A stretch of 64,000 nucleotides of DNA from Gracilariopsis chorda (GCA_003194525.1 NBIV01000277.1:1-64000), one strand, 5' to 3'; shown: positions 33,144 to 44,893, numbered from the stretch's first letter. The notes: generated by a model not told the origin, from the sequence alone. Translations and numbers: made by a program.

Positions 33144-36100
33144 TCTCAACACCCCACTCTTAATGATTTGCTCATGTATGAGGGGGGTGTTGTTGACTGA
33201 TGGGAGGCGTTGCGCCACAAATTCGCTTTGCACGCCCCCGTTTGCGCATGCAAATCGCCCATTTGGCGCAACGCCTCCCCACCATTAAAAAAATTCAGCA
33301 GCAGCAGCAGCAGCAAAGCGTTCAGTTAATTTGCTGCTGCTGTTGCAAGTTGACTGTGCAATGGCTGCTGAATGGCTTGCAATACAATCAAATTGTTGTG
33401 CCAGCCACTCAGCAGCAAAACCCCGCCTGTTCATTCCGACACGTGGCAAATTGCACTGCGCCAGTGCAGCGCATTCCGACAGGTGGCAAATTGCACTGCG
33501 CCAGTGCAGTGTATACTGCAGTTTCATTGCAGACTTGCCTGCAACAGACGTATATACTGCACTGGCGCAGTGCCAAATGCATCTCGCTTGCTGACCCTAA
33601 CCACTATTTTGCATCCCATTCAGGCTTGGCCAATAGCGCAGTGTCGTAACCGTTTGCTACTTTGGGCACTGTTTGCTGGCCTGGGACCTAGGCAAGGCCG
33701 AGCTCGTGTGCAGGTCGCCACAAGAGTAACCCACTAAGTACCACGGATCTGGGAAAAGTCAGATGCTCCTCCGTGGTATACTGGTCGTTTGACGGCGATC
33801 AGGAAGTCTGAGGGTTTACCGGACCTAATACCAGCTTGCTGTGCAGGGTCCGGGGCGGCCGCCGTGTCGTACCTCTTGGGGCCAGAAAGCACACTTCGGT
33901 GTGTGAGTAAAGGCAGACCAATCCTTACAACCGGACGCGGGTTAAACATCAAACGGCTTGAAAACTGGCTGGGCACACTCCGCCCGTTATAATCCAACAG
34001 GAGTGTGTCGAGAGTCCCTGTGCTGCGCACGACTGCATCGGGTAAATATAAGCCTTGCAGCAATTTGTTTTTTTAATTGCTGCATGCGACTAGGCCCGTT
34101 GGGTGCAAAGCAACAAACTGCAACCAGTTTTTCACTTTCAACTTTGTGGTATATTGGAAATTATTCTGGAACTCTGGCAAATTTTTTAACGGTTTACAAA
34201 AACATAGAATTGTTTGTTTTCCTTTTTCTGGTAAATTGAAATGACGAGAGGAGGGCGACGTCTAAACTCTGGTGGTGTCTGATCTAACTCAGGAGGTGCC
34301 AGAGACAATTCTGGAGGTGCCAGGTTGAACGCAGGCGGTGCAAGGCAAAACGCTGGTGGTCGTCGCGTCGGCAGTGGTGGAGCACGGGCAGGAGCTGGAA
34401 GACCCCGAAGAGCACCAGCTCTTCCAGCTCCAGATGAGTTGGGAGTAAATGAGAGCGGAGCACACGTTCAAGGACCAATTGTTCCAGTGGTTGAAGAAGA
34501 CGAAATTACTCCTGCACCTACTTCGGTTGCAGCAGCAGTTAGCACAAGCGCCGCTGGAGCCAGTGAGTCCACTGCCACAGATCTACCGACATCGTGCCCA
34601 CTTCCTGGATTTCTGGAGTTTGTGAGAGCCCTTCCAAGTCACATTCCACCGCCTCCGATGCCTCCCTTTCTCCCACCGATGCCTGCAGAACAGATGCCGG
34701 TTGCGATGGAAGTGGAAGAGGATGAGATCATCCCTGCTCCTCCACAGCCACCGCTGTCACCACCGCCGCCACAGCAGCCTGCTCTGCCACAAGTTGAACA
34801 AGAGGAAGAACAGATGCCAGTCCCGATGGAAGTGGAAGAGGATGAGATCACCCCGGCTCCCTCACACCCGCCGCCGCAGCCTGCGTTGCCACAAGCGGAA
34901 CAGGAAGAACAACAGATGTCCATTCCGATGGAGGTGGAAGCGGATGAGATCACACCGGCTCCCTCACACCAGCCGCAGCATCAGCCGCAGCAACAGCTTG
35001 ATACGACGGTCATGCACTGTGCTGGGCGTCCTGATCGAGGACTCTATCGCGTGTACTATGCGTGGGATTCCGTGGCAGCTCAGGCGAGGAATGATCCGGC
35101 CATGCGTGCAAGCGTGCCGGAGTTTGAGACGCTTCCCACTGCAGGTCAAAGGCGATGCGGAAGATGCGGCGAGCACGCACACACGCTCTCCTCCTGCCCG
35201 TACCGGGACTGGACATTGAGAATTCATAGCTGCAAGTACTGCGGATGCGTTTTGCTTGGCAAAGAGACCAATGGAGTGTGCTGTGGAATGAAAAGAATGT
35301 CAGGGTGGGGCGTCACGTTCCGCAGAAGGCATAACAACGAGTTGATTCGCAGTCTTTATAGTCTGAGAGCCATTCACAGCCATTTTCTCAACTTGAATAC
35401 GCTCTTCGCTACGACGCAAGCGTTCATGGACATGTCGTATGTGACGGGAGGCGGTCCCTCCTTTCTGAGACTTGAGGGAAACGCAGCTCTCGCTCTGCCC
35501 ACGCAGAACCAGAACAACACGCGCTACAGCTTTCTGTGGGGTACTGGTCCCCCTAACTTGGATCCCTCTCACTATGCGCGTGCCAATTTGCGTGCGTTCA
35601 TTCAAGATATCAACGTACGAGACATCGTGTTCAAGTTGTACGATGTGATCCAGCCCAAGCCAGACGTGGTGCGTGAGCGGTACCGATCCATGCTTAGCAC
35701 GCAACAACAACAACAAAATGCAGATACCGCCGTCGATATCAGCATGCAGGCAGCAGAAGAGGGAGTAGTCGTACGTGGTTACGAAGGAACCCGAAGTGCC
35801 ACAGTCAGTGCTCCTCACGTAGGTGCTGGGCCTCTCCCTGAAGATGCTCCTGGTGGGGGGCCAACCATGATGAGAACGCTCGTCGTGGATCCGACTGGCC
35901 TGTACCGAGTGGAGTCTCAAGTACCGCGCTTGGTAGAAGGAACCGTAACAGAAGAGCACGCCGTAGTGACGGCTGCTGGTGCTGCTAATGCTGGAGATGG
36001 AGCGACTGCGAATGCCGCAAACAATGCGCAAGTGCGGTACCGCCTTCTAAAACCGGCATCCAAAATGGCAGAGAAAGGCACTTTTCCTCTTCTCTACCCG

Positions 36101-39100
36101 TACGGAGATCAGCACGAACCGTTTGACATTGGCGTGTTTCTGGAGGCAAATAATTCAACACAGCAAATCTCAGGTCTCAGCGTCAACGAGTGGAAGCTCC
36201 GAAAGCTGACCTGGGCTGAGAACGCGAAGAGACGACTGTACTCAGACAACATCCTTCTGGACAGTGGACGGTTGATGCAGATGTGGATGCTTCGCACCCA
36301 CACAAACATTGAGGACATGCGACTGCGTTTCCTCGAAAGAGAACAACGGGCACGCATTGTACAATAGCAAGAAATGCAGCAAGCACAACAGCAAACCGGT
36401 CACGTGCCACAATCCCAGTTCGTGCTAATGGGACGCATCTTTCTGCCCGATGACTCCGTCAACTCAGCAGCATACTGGACGAACAAGCGCATGGATGTAC
36501 AGGCGATCGTGGCGCGGAGAGGACCGCCTTCTCTGTTCATTACAATCACCATGAACATCTGGCGAGAGGACATCCAGCGTCTTGGGATGGACACCACCAA
36601 TCGTGGCGCATTTACGGCACAAAGTAACCGCCCTCGACCGTTTGACCGACCGGATCTGATTGCAAGGGTGTACAAACAGTACGCAAACGACTTCATGAAG
36701 GATTTGGAGAAGAACTCGGAGCAGATCTTTGGATTGAAGTGCCTGGGGCTTGCATCAAAGCTCGAGTTTCAAGAGCGCAATGTGCCTCATCACCACATGC
36801 TCGTGTGGCTCGAAGGAGGCGTGATTGAAGACGTTGATGTGATCGACGAGCTCATTCGTGCAGAACTTCCCCTTCCAGGCGAAGACGACGCGTTGCGTGC
36901 TCTCATTCGTTCCATGCACAGGCACCGCCACTCCACCTATTGCCGGAATCGCGCTGGGTGGTGCAAGTTTGGATACGACAGCAATATGATTGTGCCGGAG
37001 ACGTACATTGAAGAAGGCACGAATCGCGTTATTTACCGCAGAAGAAGGCAAGAAGACCTCAAGATTGTGCCGTACAACCCAACTCTGACCAAGAAGTACC
37101 GCTCTCATATCAACGTAGAACGCACGCAAGGAGGGGGCGCAGTGGCTTATCTGATGAAGTACGCGTTTAAGCAGCCCAAAGCTCAGGAGGTGGTGCTCAA
37201 TGTGAGTGATGCTAATGAGACAGGCACACACAACGAGCAGCAACAAGAGCCACAGGTGCAGAACGACATTCGTGCATACATGCGAGCGCGTGTGGTGGGC
37301 GCCGTCAATGCAGCTTGGAGACTTTTCGAGTTTCCACATGTTCACATCGTACCAAAAGTAGAGCGACTGGCCATTCACTTGGAAGGAGAGCGCAAATTTC
37401 TGCTGAGAGGTCCAAACCAGCTCTTTTCTGCATCACAGCCGTCTACACTGGAGAGATACTTTGCAAGGCCCGAAGCATACGCGAACCTCGACTACCTTTC
37501 GTAATTTGAAAAAGTGCGATTGTACCGCACGCTTACTGCCCGCGTGCTTAACCAATACGACGGAGACAGCACTCAGGTGCCCACAGACGACTGCAATCCG
37601 CCCATGTACGTGGTAGAGCGCACGGACGACGAGCAGTGTGTCGCAAGGATCAGAGGTGTTTCACCGTCGGACATTGAGCTCTTTGCTCTGCGCTTGCTGC
37701 TCATGAATCACGGCTCGAGCTCTTATGAAGACGCAAGGACTTTCAACGGACAGCAGTATGGAACGTATCGTGAAACTGCGATTGTAAGCGGACTGCTCGC
37801 GGACGGATCCGAGTTTGATATTGCATTCCAAGAAGCAGTGCAGATATACAGCAAGCCCTCAGAGCTACGACGTCTGGTTGTCACACTATACCAACAAGGC
37901 GCAGACCCAGAAAAAATGGCCGTCAAAAACTGGGAGGCACTATGTAGCGACATACATACAGGAGATGAGCAGCAACGAAAGCAAGAAATGTATCGACGTG
38001 TGGTGGAAATCTCAGACCGGCACGGAGGACGACTGCTTCGCGATCGCAGCTTCTTCTCCCAGCACCTACAGCAGGATCATACAGCATTGACTGAGGCAAA
38101 TCGAGCTACAATAACTCGAGACGCACGAGTGGTGCGAAACTCGTCAACTTTGCAGTCAAGGTACGCCACCTTAAACCCTCGCCAAAGACAAGTCATTGAC
38201 ACCGTCATTGCCGCATTGCAACAACGACAGGCGCTGCAGGAGCGAACAAGCACTCCTGGAAACGTGTTCTTTGTCCAAGGATCCGCAGGAACCGGGAAGA
38301 CATACGTGCTCAACCTCCTTCGTGATATCGTTGAGTCGGAAGGAATGCTCGCTGAAATGACTGCTACAACAGGCATTGCAGCTTCGTTGTACGAAGGTGG
38401 CCGCACTTTACATAGCCTGCTCGGACTGGGTGTAGCTGATAGGGACAGCACAAGCAGCACTATAGCCACTTTGTCAAAGTACGGTCCCCGATCTCAACGT
38501 GCAGAACTGCTACGTGAAATACAACTGCTCGTCTTGGATGAGGCGTCCATGCTCTCACAAAAGCTCTTCGAACTCATGGATGCGTTGCTCAAAGATCTTC
38601 GCTGCAGTGGAATGGAAAACCCGCCTCCGTTTGGGGGCTTGACCATCATTCTATCCGGCGACTACTCCCAGCTGCTTCCAGTGGTGCCGCAGGTGTACAT
38701 GGAGGCCGAGCCAAGTGGTAATGTGAGACGAGTGTACACAAACATTCTCAACGAATTACCGTGGAAGAGTGATCTGTGGACATTGTGCTCGGTTCAAGTG
38801 CTGTACCTCACGGAACAAGTACGCCAAGCCGATGATCCGGCATTTGCGTCGCTGTTACGTTCCATTGCACGAGACACAATATCCAACAACGCTCCAATAC
38901 CACTCAGATCTACCGGTAGCATGCAAACTGCCTACCAATTCCTGTGGAAGTGGCTCACAACACGACGCAAGGAGGATGTGAATCTCAGCAAAATGCTCAT
39001 TGCCTCCACAAATCAGTTGGTCGATGAACACAATGCGGCAGCGCTGGATCTGTTTCCTGGTGAACGCTTCACTCTTCCGTCAGCTATGACGGTACAACCT

Positions 39101-39823
39101 GACGGTGTACCACACTCAGAGCCCGACGTCACCAATACCTTTGTTCCCGAGTTTGCGTATCAGTATGCACCTACTGGTGTACCTCCTCATAACTTGGATT
39201 TGAAGATTGGTGTGCCAGTTATGGTCATTCGGAACGTGTTGCATCCGGCTGTGGTCAACGGAAAGCTGTTCGTAGTCGTGCGTGTCGATCACTTTACGAT
39301 GCAGGTGGCTCGATTCGACGAGAACGGACAGGTACTGGAACGACAGCTCCTGCATCGTATCGACTTCGAGTTTTCTTTCGCAGACATTCGCATGATTCGA
39401 AGGCAGTTCCCTATTCGTCTTGCGTTTGCAGCTACAGTTCACAAAGGACAGGGAAAAACCTTGGATGGCTTGGTTGTGGATGTACGATCCAACTTCTTCT
39501 GCGCAGGTCAGTTGTATGTCGCGTTGTCGCGCGTTCGAAGGAACGACCATGTGCTGCTCCTGCATGATCCGCAGCTTACACCCGCGAATGCGCACACAAT
39601 TCATCCCATGCCTGTTCCCATCGCCAACCCAGTGCTGCCTGAAGCTATTCAGTTCTGCATCCTTCCACAACCGTAATCATATCTCTTGCATTCTTCTTTC
39701 ATTGAATTAAACTACTTGCTTTTCTGCTTTTGCTTTCTCCACCCTCTTTTTTCCCCACCGCTGTTTATCACTCCTCCACCGTGGCGCGCAGCGCCGCCCG
39801 CGGCCGAAGGCCGCTTCCTCTTG
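33144..39823 (+). mobile_element. autonomous Helitron unit (first of five tandem units)
   Basis: The 6,680-bp unit begins TCTCAACACCCC, 15 bases after the stop of the phospholipase C-like gene, and ends with a GGCC-GAA-GGCC hairpin plus about 10 bases and CTTG. Near the 5' end are a hairpin (33147-33155 with 33184-33192) and a 16-bp inverted pair GGGAGGCGTTGCGCCA (33202-33217 with 33264-33279), then a (CAG)n tract (33296-33315). The single large frame (34241-39676) encodes the Rep-helicase. Helitron family ends are normally TC...CTRR. Here the 3' end is CTTG, supported by all five unit junctions. Confidence 0.85.
34241..39676 (+). pseudogene. Helitron Rep-helicase, about 1,812 codons with three in-frame stops
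   Basis: A rolling-circle transposase, acting by single-strand nicking and unwinding of the element DNA. The N-terminus has Arg/Asn-Ser-Gly-Gly repeats (residues about 5-55). Three acidic/proline repeats of the form MEVEEDEITPAP follow (34700-34990), then a CCHC knuckle (C-x2-C-x4-H-x4-C, about 35157-35200) and a second Cys cluster. The Helitron-like N domain includes RRGPPSLFITITMNIW. The HUH site is PHHHMLVW (His codons 36788-36796), and the Y2 motif YLMKYAFK has Tyr codons at 37148 and 37160. The PIF1-type helicase has Walker A GSAGTGKT (38279-38302), Walker B LLVLDEAS (38525-38548) and the C-terminal VHKGQGKT...YVALSRVR. I chose ATG 34241 because the Gly repeats start there. In-frame stops are TGA 34280, TAG 36365 and TAA 37502. 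There is no frameshift. Either it died recently or the stops are read through. Confidence 0.9.
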
Positions 39824-40287
39824 TCTCAACACCCCACTCTTAATGATTTACACATGTATGAGGGAGGGGTTGTTGACTGAGGGGAGGCGTTAGGCCACAT
39901 ATTAGCTTTGCACGCCCCCGTTTGCGCATGCAAATCGCCCATTTGGCGCAACGCCTCCCCACCATTAAAAGAATTCAGCAGCAGCAGCAATGCTTTCTGC
40001 TTACTGGCTGGCACTCCCATAATGACTGCAGTGCCAGCCAGTTATACAAAGCAACGTGTCGCGCTTTCTCATCATTGGCCGGCACTGCAGTCAATTTAGG
40101 TACCTAAACACAAACCATTACGGCTCTACATACTCTAGGCGCCGCGGCGCCCCGTAGTTCTACGAGTTCTATTGCGAGCGCAAGCGAGCAAAGTGCTCGT
40201 AGAGCCTCCGAACGCTACTAAATACACAAAGCTACAAAAACAACGCGGCGCGCAGCGCCGCCCACGGCCGAAGGCCCTTTCCACTTG
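39824..40287 (+). mobile_element. short non-coding Helitron unit A
   Basis: 464 bp, running TCTCAACACCCC...CCACTTG, directly joined to the autonomous unit. It holds the CAACACCCC hairpin, the GGAGGCGTTGCGCCA pair with one mismatch, and a short (CAG)n. A 13-bp hairpin (40003-40015 with 40030-40042, ACTGGCTGGCACT) and the terminal GGCCGAAGGCC hairpin complete it. No ORF. Confidence 0.85.
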
Positions 40288-40814
40288 TCTCTCCATTATA
40301 TAGATTTACAAGCATAGGAGCACCTACATCTTGATTTAACAGAGGCGTTGCGCCAATAAACACCCCCGCACGCCCTCTTCAGCGCATGCATAAACCTCTT
40401 TTGGCGCAGCGCCTCCCGGCCATTCAAAGAAGTCACCAGCAGCAGCAGCAGCAGCATCACCAGCAGCAGCAGCAGCAAAGCTCAAACCTTATTGGCTGCT
40501 GCTGCATCTTGGCTGCCGCTGCTGCTCAGTGGCTGACACTACAGTATCAGTGGCTGGCACTACAGTAAATGACTGATTTGCCAGCCAATTACATTCCACT
40601 GTACTTTCTATGCACAACTGCAGTGCGCGCCAATCACAATCTCATTTGCGCTCAATTGCTACTCTATTTTATATTCACTTTCGGCGCCGCGGCCCTCATG
40701 GGTCTGCAGGTCGTTTGCGAGCGTTAGCGAGCATAAGCGGCCTGCAGATCCCCCAAAGTCACCTCTACTCAGCGGCGCGCAGCGCCGCCCACGGCCGAAG
40801 GCCGTTTCTACTTG
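40288..40814 (+). mobile_element. short non-coding Helitron unit B
   Basis: 527 bp, the most diverged unit. It begins TCTCCATTATA and keeps the GAGGCGTTGCGCCA/TGGCGCAGCGCCTC pair, two (CAG)n tracts (40437-40455 and 40460-40476), the CGGCGCGCAGCGCCGCCC block and the GGCCGAAGGCC hairpin, ending CTACTTG at 40814. It is joined head-to-tail on both sides. Confidence 0.8.
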
Positions 40815-40967
40815 TTTAAACACCCCCAACCCTAATGATTTGCTCATGTATGAGGGGGGTGTTATTGACTGACGGGAGGCGTTGCGCCACAAATTCGCTT
40901 TGCACGCCCCCGTTGGCGCATGCAAAACGCCCATTTGGCCCAACGCCTTCCTACCATTTAAAACATT

Positions 40968-41003
<36 letters not shown>

Positions 41004-42826
41004 AGCGTTCCGTTACTTAGCTGCTGCTGCTGCATGTTGACTGTGCAGTGGCTGCTGAATGGCTTGCAATACAATCAAATTGTAGTGCCAGCCACTCAGC
41101 ACGAAAACTCTGGCTGTTCATTCTGACACGTGGCAAGTTGCACTGCGCCAGTGCAGTGTATACTGAAGTTTCATTGCAGGCATGCCTGCAACAGACGTAT
41201 ATACTGCAATGGCGCAGTGCCAAATGCATCTCTCTTGCTGACCATAACCACTATTTTGCATCCCATTCAGGATTGGCCAATAGCGCAGTGTCGTAACCTT
41301 TTGCTACTTTGGGCACTGTTTGCTGGCCTGGGACCTGGGCAAGGCCGAGCTCGTGTGCAGGTCGCCTGCTACAACAGGCATTGCAGTATCGTTGTAGGAG
41401 TATGGCTGCACTTTACATAGCCTGCTCGGACTGGGTGTAACTGACACACAAAATACAAGCAGCACTACAGCCAATTTGTCAAACTACGGTTTTATCTCCA
41501 TGTGCAGAACTGCTACGCGAAATAAAACTTCTCCTCTTGGATGAGGAGTTCATATTCTCACTAAAGCTCTTTAAAATCATGAATGCATTCCTCAAATATC
41601 TCTGCTGCAGTGGAATGGAAAACCAGCCTCCGTTTTGGGGCTTGACCATGGTTCTATCCGGCAACTACTGCCAGCTGCTTCCAGTTGTGCTGCAAGTGTA
41701 CATGGAGGCTGCACCGAGTGGAAATTTGAGACGAGTGTACACAAAAAGTCTCCACGAGTTGCTGTTGAAGAGTGATCTGTGGACATTGTGCTCAGTTCAG
41801 GTGCTGTACCTCACCGAACAAGTACGTCAAGCCGGTGATCCGGCATTTGCCTTGCTGTTACGTTCCATTGCACGCAACACAATATCCAACAACGCTCCAC
41901 TACCACTCAGATCTACCGGTGGCATGCAAACCGCTTACCAATTCGTGTGAAAGTGGCTCAAAACACGAGGCAAGAAGGATGTAGATCTCAGCAAAATGCT
42001 CATTGCGTCCACAAACCAGTTGGTCGACGAACATAATGCGGCAGCGCTAGATCTGTTTCTTAGTGAGCGCTTTACTCTTCCGTCGGCGACAACAGTGCAA
42101 CCTGATCGTGGACAGCACCCACAGTCTGATTTCTCCAGTACTACCGTCCCCGAGTTTGCATATCAGTATGCGCCTACAGGAATAACGCCTCATAATTTGG
42201 ATTTGAAGATCGTTGTGCCAGTTATGGTCATATGGAACCTGCTGCATCCCGCTGTGGTCAATGGAAAGCTGTTGATAGTCGTGCGTGTCGATCGGTTTAC
42301 GATGCAGGTGGCTTTATTCGAAGAGAACGGATAGGTGCTTGAACGACAGCTTCTGTATCGTATCGACTTCGAGTTTCCTTTCGCAGACATTTGCATGATT
42401 CAAAGGCAGTTTCCCATTCGTCTTGCATTTGCAGTTACCGTTCAAAAAGGACAGAGAAAGACGTTTGGTGGCTTGATTGTGGATGTGCGATCCAACGTCT
42501 TTTGCGCCGGTCAGTTTTATGTCACATTGTGGCGCGTTCGAAGGAACGACCATGTGCTGCTCCTGCATGACCCGCAGCTTACATCCGCGAATGCACACAC
42601 AATTCATCCTATGTCTATGGCCATCGCCAACCCAGTGCTGTTTGAAGCCATTCAGTCCTGCATCCCTCCACAACCGTCATCATATTTCTTGCGTTCTTCG
42701 TTCATTGAATTAAACTATTTGCTTTTCTTCTTTTGCTTTCTCCACCCTTTTTTCTACTCACCGCTGTTTATAACTCCTCCACCGCCGCACGCAGCGCGGC
42801 CCCTGGCCGAAGGCCGCTTGCTCTTG
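40815..42826 (+). mobile_element. internally deleted Helitron unit C
   Basis: 2,012 bp. The first 550 bp match the 5' region of the autonomous unit (compare 33144-33715). At about 41365 it jumps to sequence matching the helicase from about 38360 onward. It therefore lost some 4.6 kb, including the HUH/Y2 nuclease and Walker A. The remaining helicase (41366-42679) has in-frame stops, for example TGA 41948 and TAG 42333, so it is a non-autonomous derivative. The (CAG)n tract at 40970-41001 is the longest here. The inner breakpoint of the inverted duplication is at 41279 within this unit. Confidence 0.85.
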
Positions 42827-43308
42827 TCTCTCCACTATAATCTCAATACCCACACTCTTGCTGATTTGCTCATGTATGAGGGGGTGCTGTTGACTGACGG
42901 GAGGCGTTGCGCCACATATTAGCTTTGCAACCCCGTTTGCGCATGCAAATCGCACATTTGGCGCAACGCCTCCACACCATTAAAAGAATTCAGCAGCAGC
43001 AGCAGCAGCAATGCTTTCTGCTTACTGGCGGGCACTCCCATAATGACTGCAGTGCCAGCCAGTTATACAAAGCAACGTGTCGCGCTTTCTCATCATTGGC
43101 TGGCACTGCAGTCAATGTAGGCACCTAAACATAAACCTCTACGGCTCTAGATACTCTAGGCGCCGCGGCGCCCCGTGGTTCTACGAGGGCTATTGCGAGC
43201 GCAAGCGAGCAAAGTGCTCGGAGAGCCTCCGAATGCTACTAAAGACAAAAAGCTACAAAAACAACGCGGCGCGCAGCGCCGCCCACGGCCAAAGGCCGTT
43301 TTTACTTG
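42827..43308 (+). mobile_element. short non-coding Helitron unit D
   Basis: 482 bp, the last unit of the array, similar to unit A: the GGAGGCGTTGCGCCA pair, (CAG)n, the ACTGGC/GCCAGT hairpin region, the CGGCGCGCAGCGCCGCCC block, the GGCC-AAA-GGCC hairpin and terminal ACTTG at 43308. Beyond it unique arm sequence begins (TTGGCTC). Confidence 0.85.
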
Positions 43309-43536
43309 TTGGCTCTTAACTATTCAAAGGTTTCAAGTCTTTTCCAGTTGACCTCTTGCTGTACATGATGGCTTTTCAAATGAATTTAAAACATATAGCT
43401 ACAGTCAGTCTTTCCATTTTCTTTTTCGGGTGTCTCGGATCTGGTGGAGCTACGGATCATTGCGGATGACCAAGCGAATCATCAACAGATGGATACGTTT
43501 TAAAGCACGATTAGCGTACAGCGGCTTGCCGACTCT

Positions 43537-43806
43537 GTGGGACTTATTGAGCGCTACGTTTTGAGTGATAAAATTGATGCCGCTTGCGTAGCCGAGCAGG
43601 AGCATCATATTGACCCCTATATCGAACTGATGAATTATTCTGATTGTAGTTATCTGGCAATCATCATCAACTCTGAATTATTCACTCACTATAAGGTTAT
43701 GTCGTATAGACATTGCAAGGTTACCAGCACTCTTAACGAAGGGATATGGAGCAGTGTTGATCCGGTACGCTGTGCAGAAAAGATAGCCGACAGTAGTCTC
43801 GCGTAG
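43537..43806 (+). CDS. hypothetical ORF, 89 codons, right-arm copy
   Basis: The counterpart of 21553-21822, with one residue difference near the C-terminus (Ser for Arg). The frame is also coding-like upstream of a TAA (43500-43502), beginning soon after the end of Helitron unit D. This suggests a gene fragment whose 5' end meets the element. No family is recognised. Confidence 0.35.
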   Translation: MGLIERYVLSDKIDAACVAEQEHHIDPYIELMNYSDCSYLAIIINSELFTHYKVMSYRHCKVTSTLNEGIWSSVDPVRCAEKIADSSLA

Positions 43807-44893
43807 CGCTAGAACGGCACAGGGAACAGGCACAAGTCCTCAGAAGACTATCCGAGGTTGCCTCCGTCCTCCAGGCACCTGCACCTGGAGGTCGGGCTTT
43901 TATTCTGCGCTTTAACTCGCACAGAACTCGTCGTCACTTGTTGCGTGGGCTGCGTCCCGCGGAACCTACTAGGTTCCACCTACTACTGCGTAGGTTGCAC
44001 AGTTAGCGCTAGATTGAATTTGAACTATCTGAGTTCTACACCCCGAAGTGGAAACACTAGCTTCCTAGTAAGGGTCTCTTGACTTCTGGCAACGTTTTGA
44101 TTCGCTCGATAGACCAACAAGCAGAAACCGGAGGTTAGCTAGCATCCCGGGTACCATGGAGCTCTTGAGAAAAGCTTTGTTACCGCAATTTGCATCAATG
44201 CAGTGACTGCGCGTTCATAGTGGATACGGGTAGCGGTATAGACGTTATCTGCACTTGACGAAGCAAACGTTTTCGCCTTTGGTAATGATTTTCTATTTCA
44301 AAGTTCTCAGTTACAAGTGTATGGCTGCATAGTTGCGTGCATTAAGGACCCGGATGCCGTCGCAAAGAAGAGGCCCAACCGCTTGGTGCGATGTAGCATT
44401 TCACTCGCTGGGCAGTACGCAGCGGGCGCAATTTCACGATCTAAATTTGACGCGAGACTCAAGGCGGTGAGGTCGTGGCCCCGCATAACTATACCTTGAT
44501 GGTGAACGCGAAGCTTGTTTGCAGTGACCACCAAGTCAGAATTGGTAAGGGGTGTGATTAATGAACAAATGTCAAAGACATGGCATGCAATGGGGCAGAC
44601 GCAGGAATGGTACCAACGGTACAGTAGATAGTTTCAAAGGAGACAGATGAGATTGACATGGATGTCGACGCGGCTTATGGGATGAAGCGAGAATTCTGAA
44701 GGATGGAAGCGATATGTAGGAGCCCTCAAAGTACGTGTATCGTCAGCCCAGTTAAACTTGGCAATAAAGTTTCTAAAGACGCCAATCGCTCCGAATCCAC
44801 CGCGTCGCCCACGGCGTTCGTGCCGTCATCAAACAGCTGCGTGTCAAGCCGCGGCGGGCCAAAGCGGTCTGTACCAAGACTCTGTGCCTTAAA

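Noticed and set aside
34241-39676. Reassigned stop codons as the organism's genetic code
   Set aside because: All three stop types occur once each in the Helitron frame, and the kinase and other frames end normally. Decay or occasional read-through is more likely than a code change.
40437-41002. CRISPR-like array from repeated short units
   Set aside because: The repeats are CAG microsatellites and Helitron hairpins, without regularly spaced unique spacers, in a eukaryotic context.
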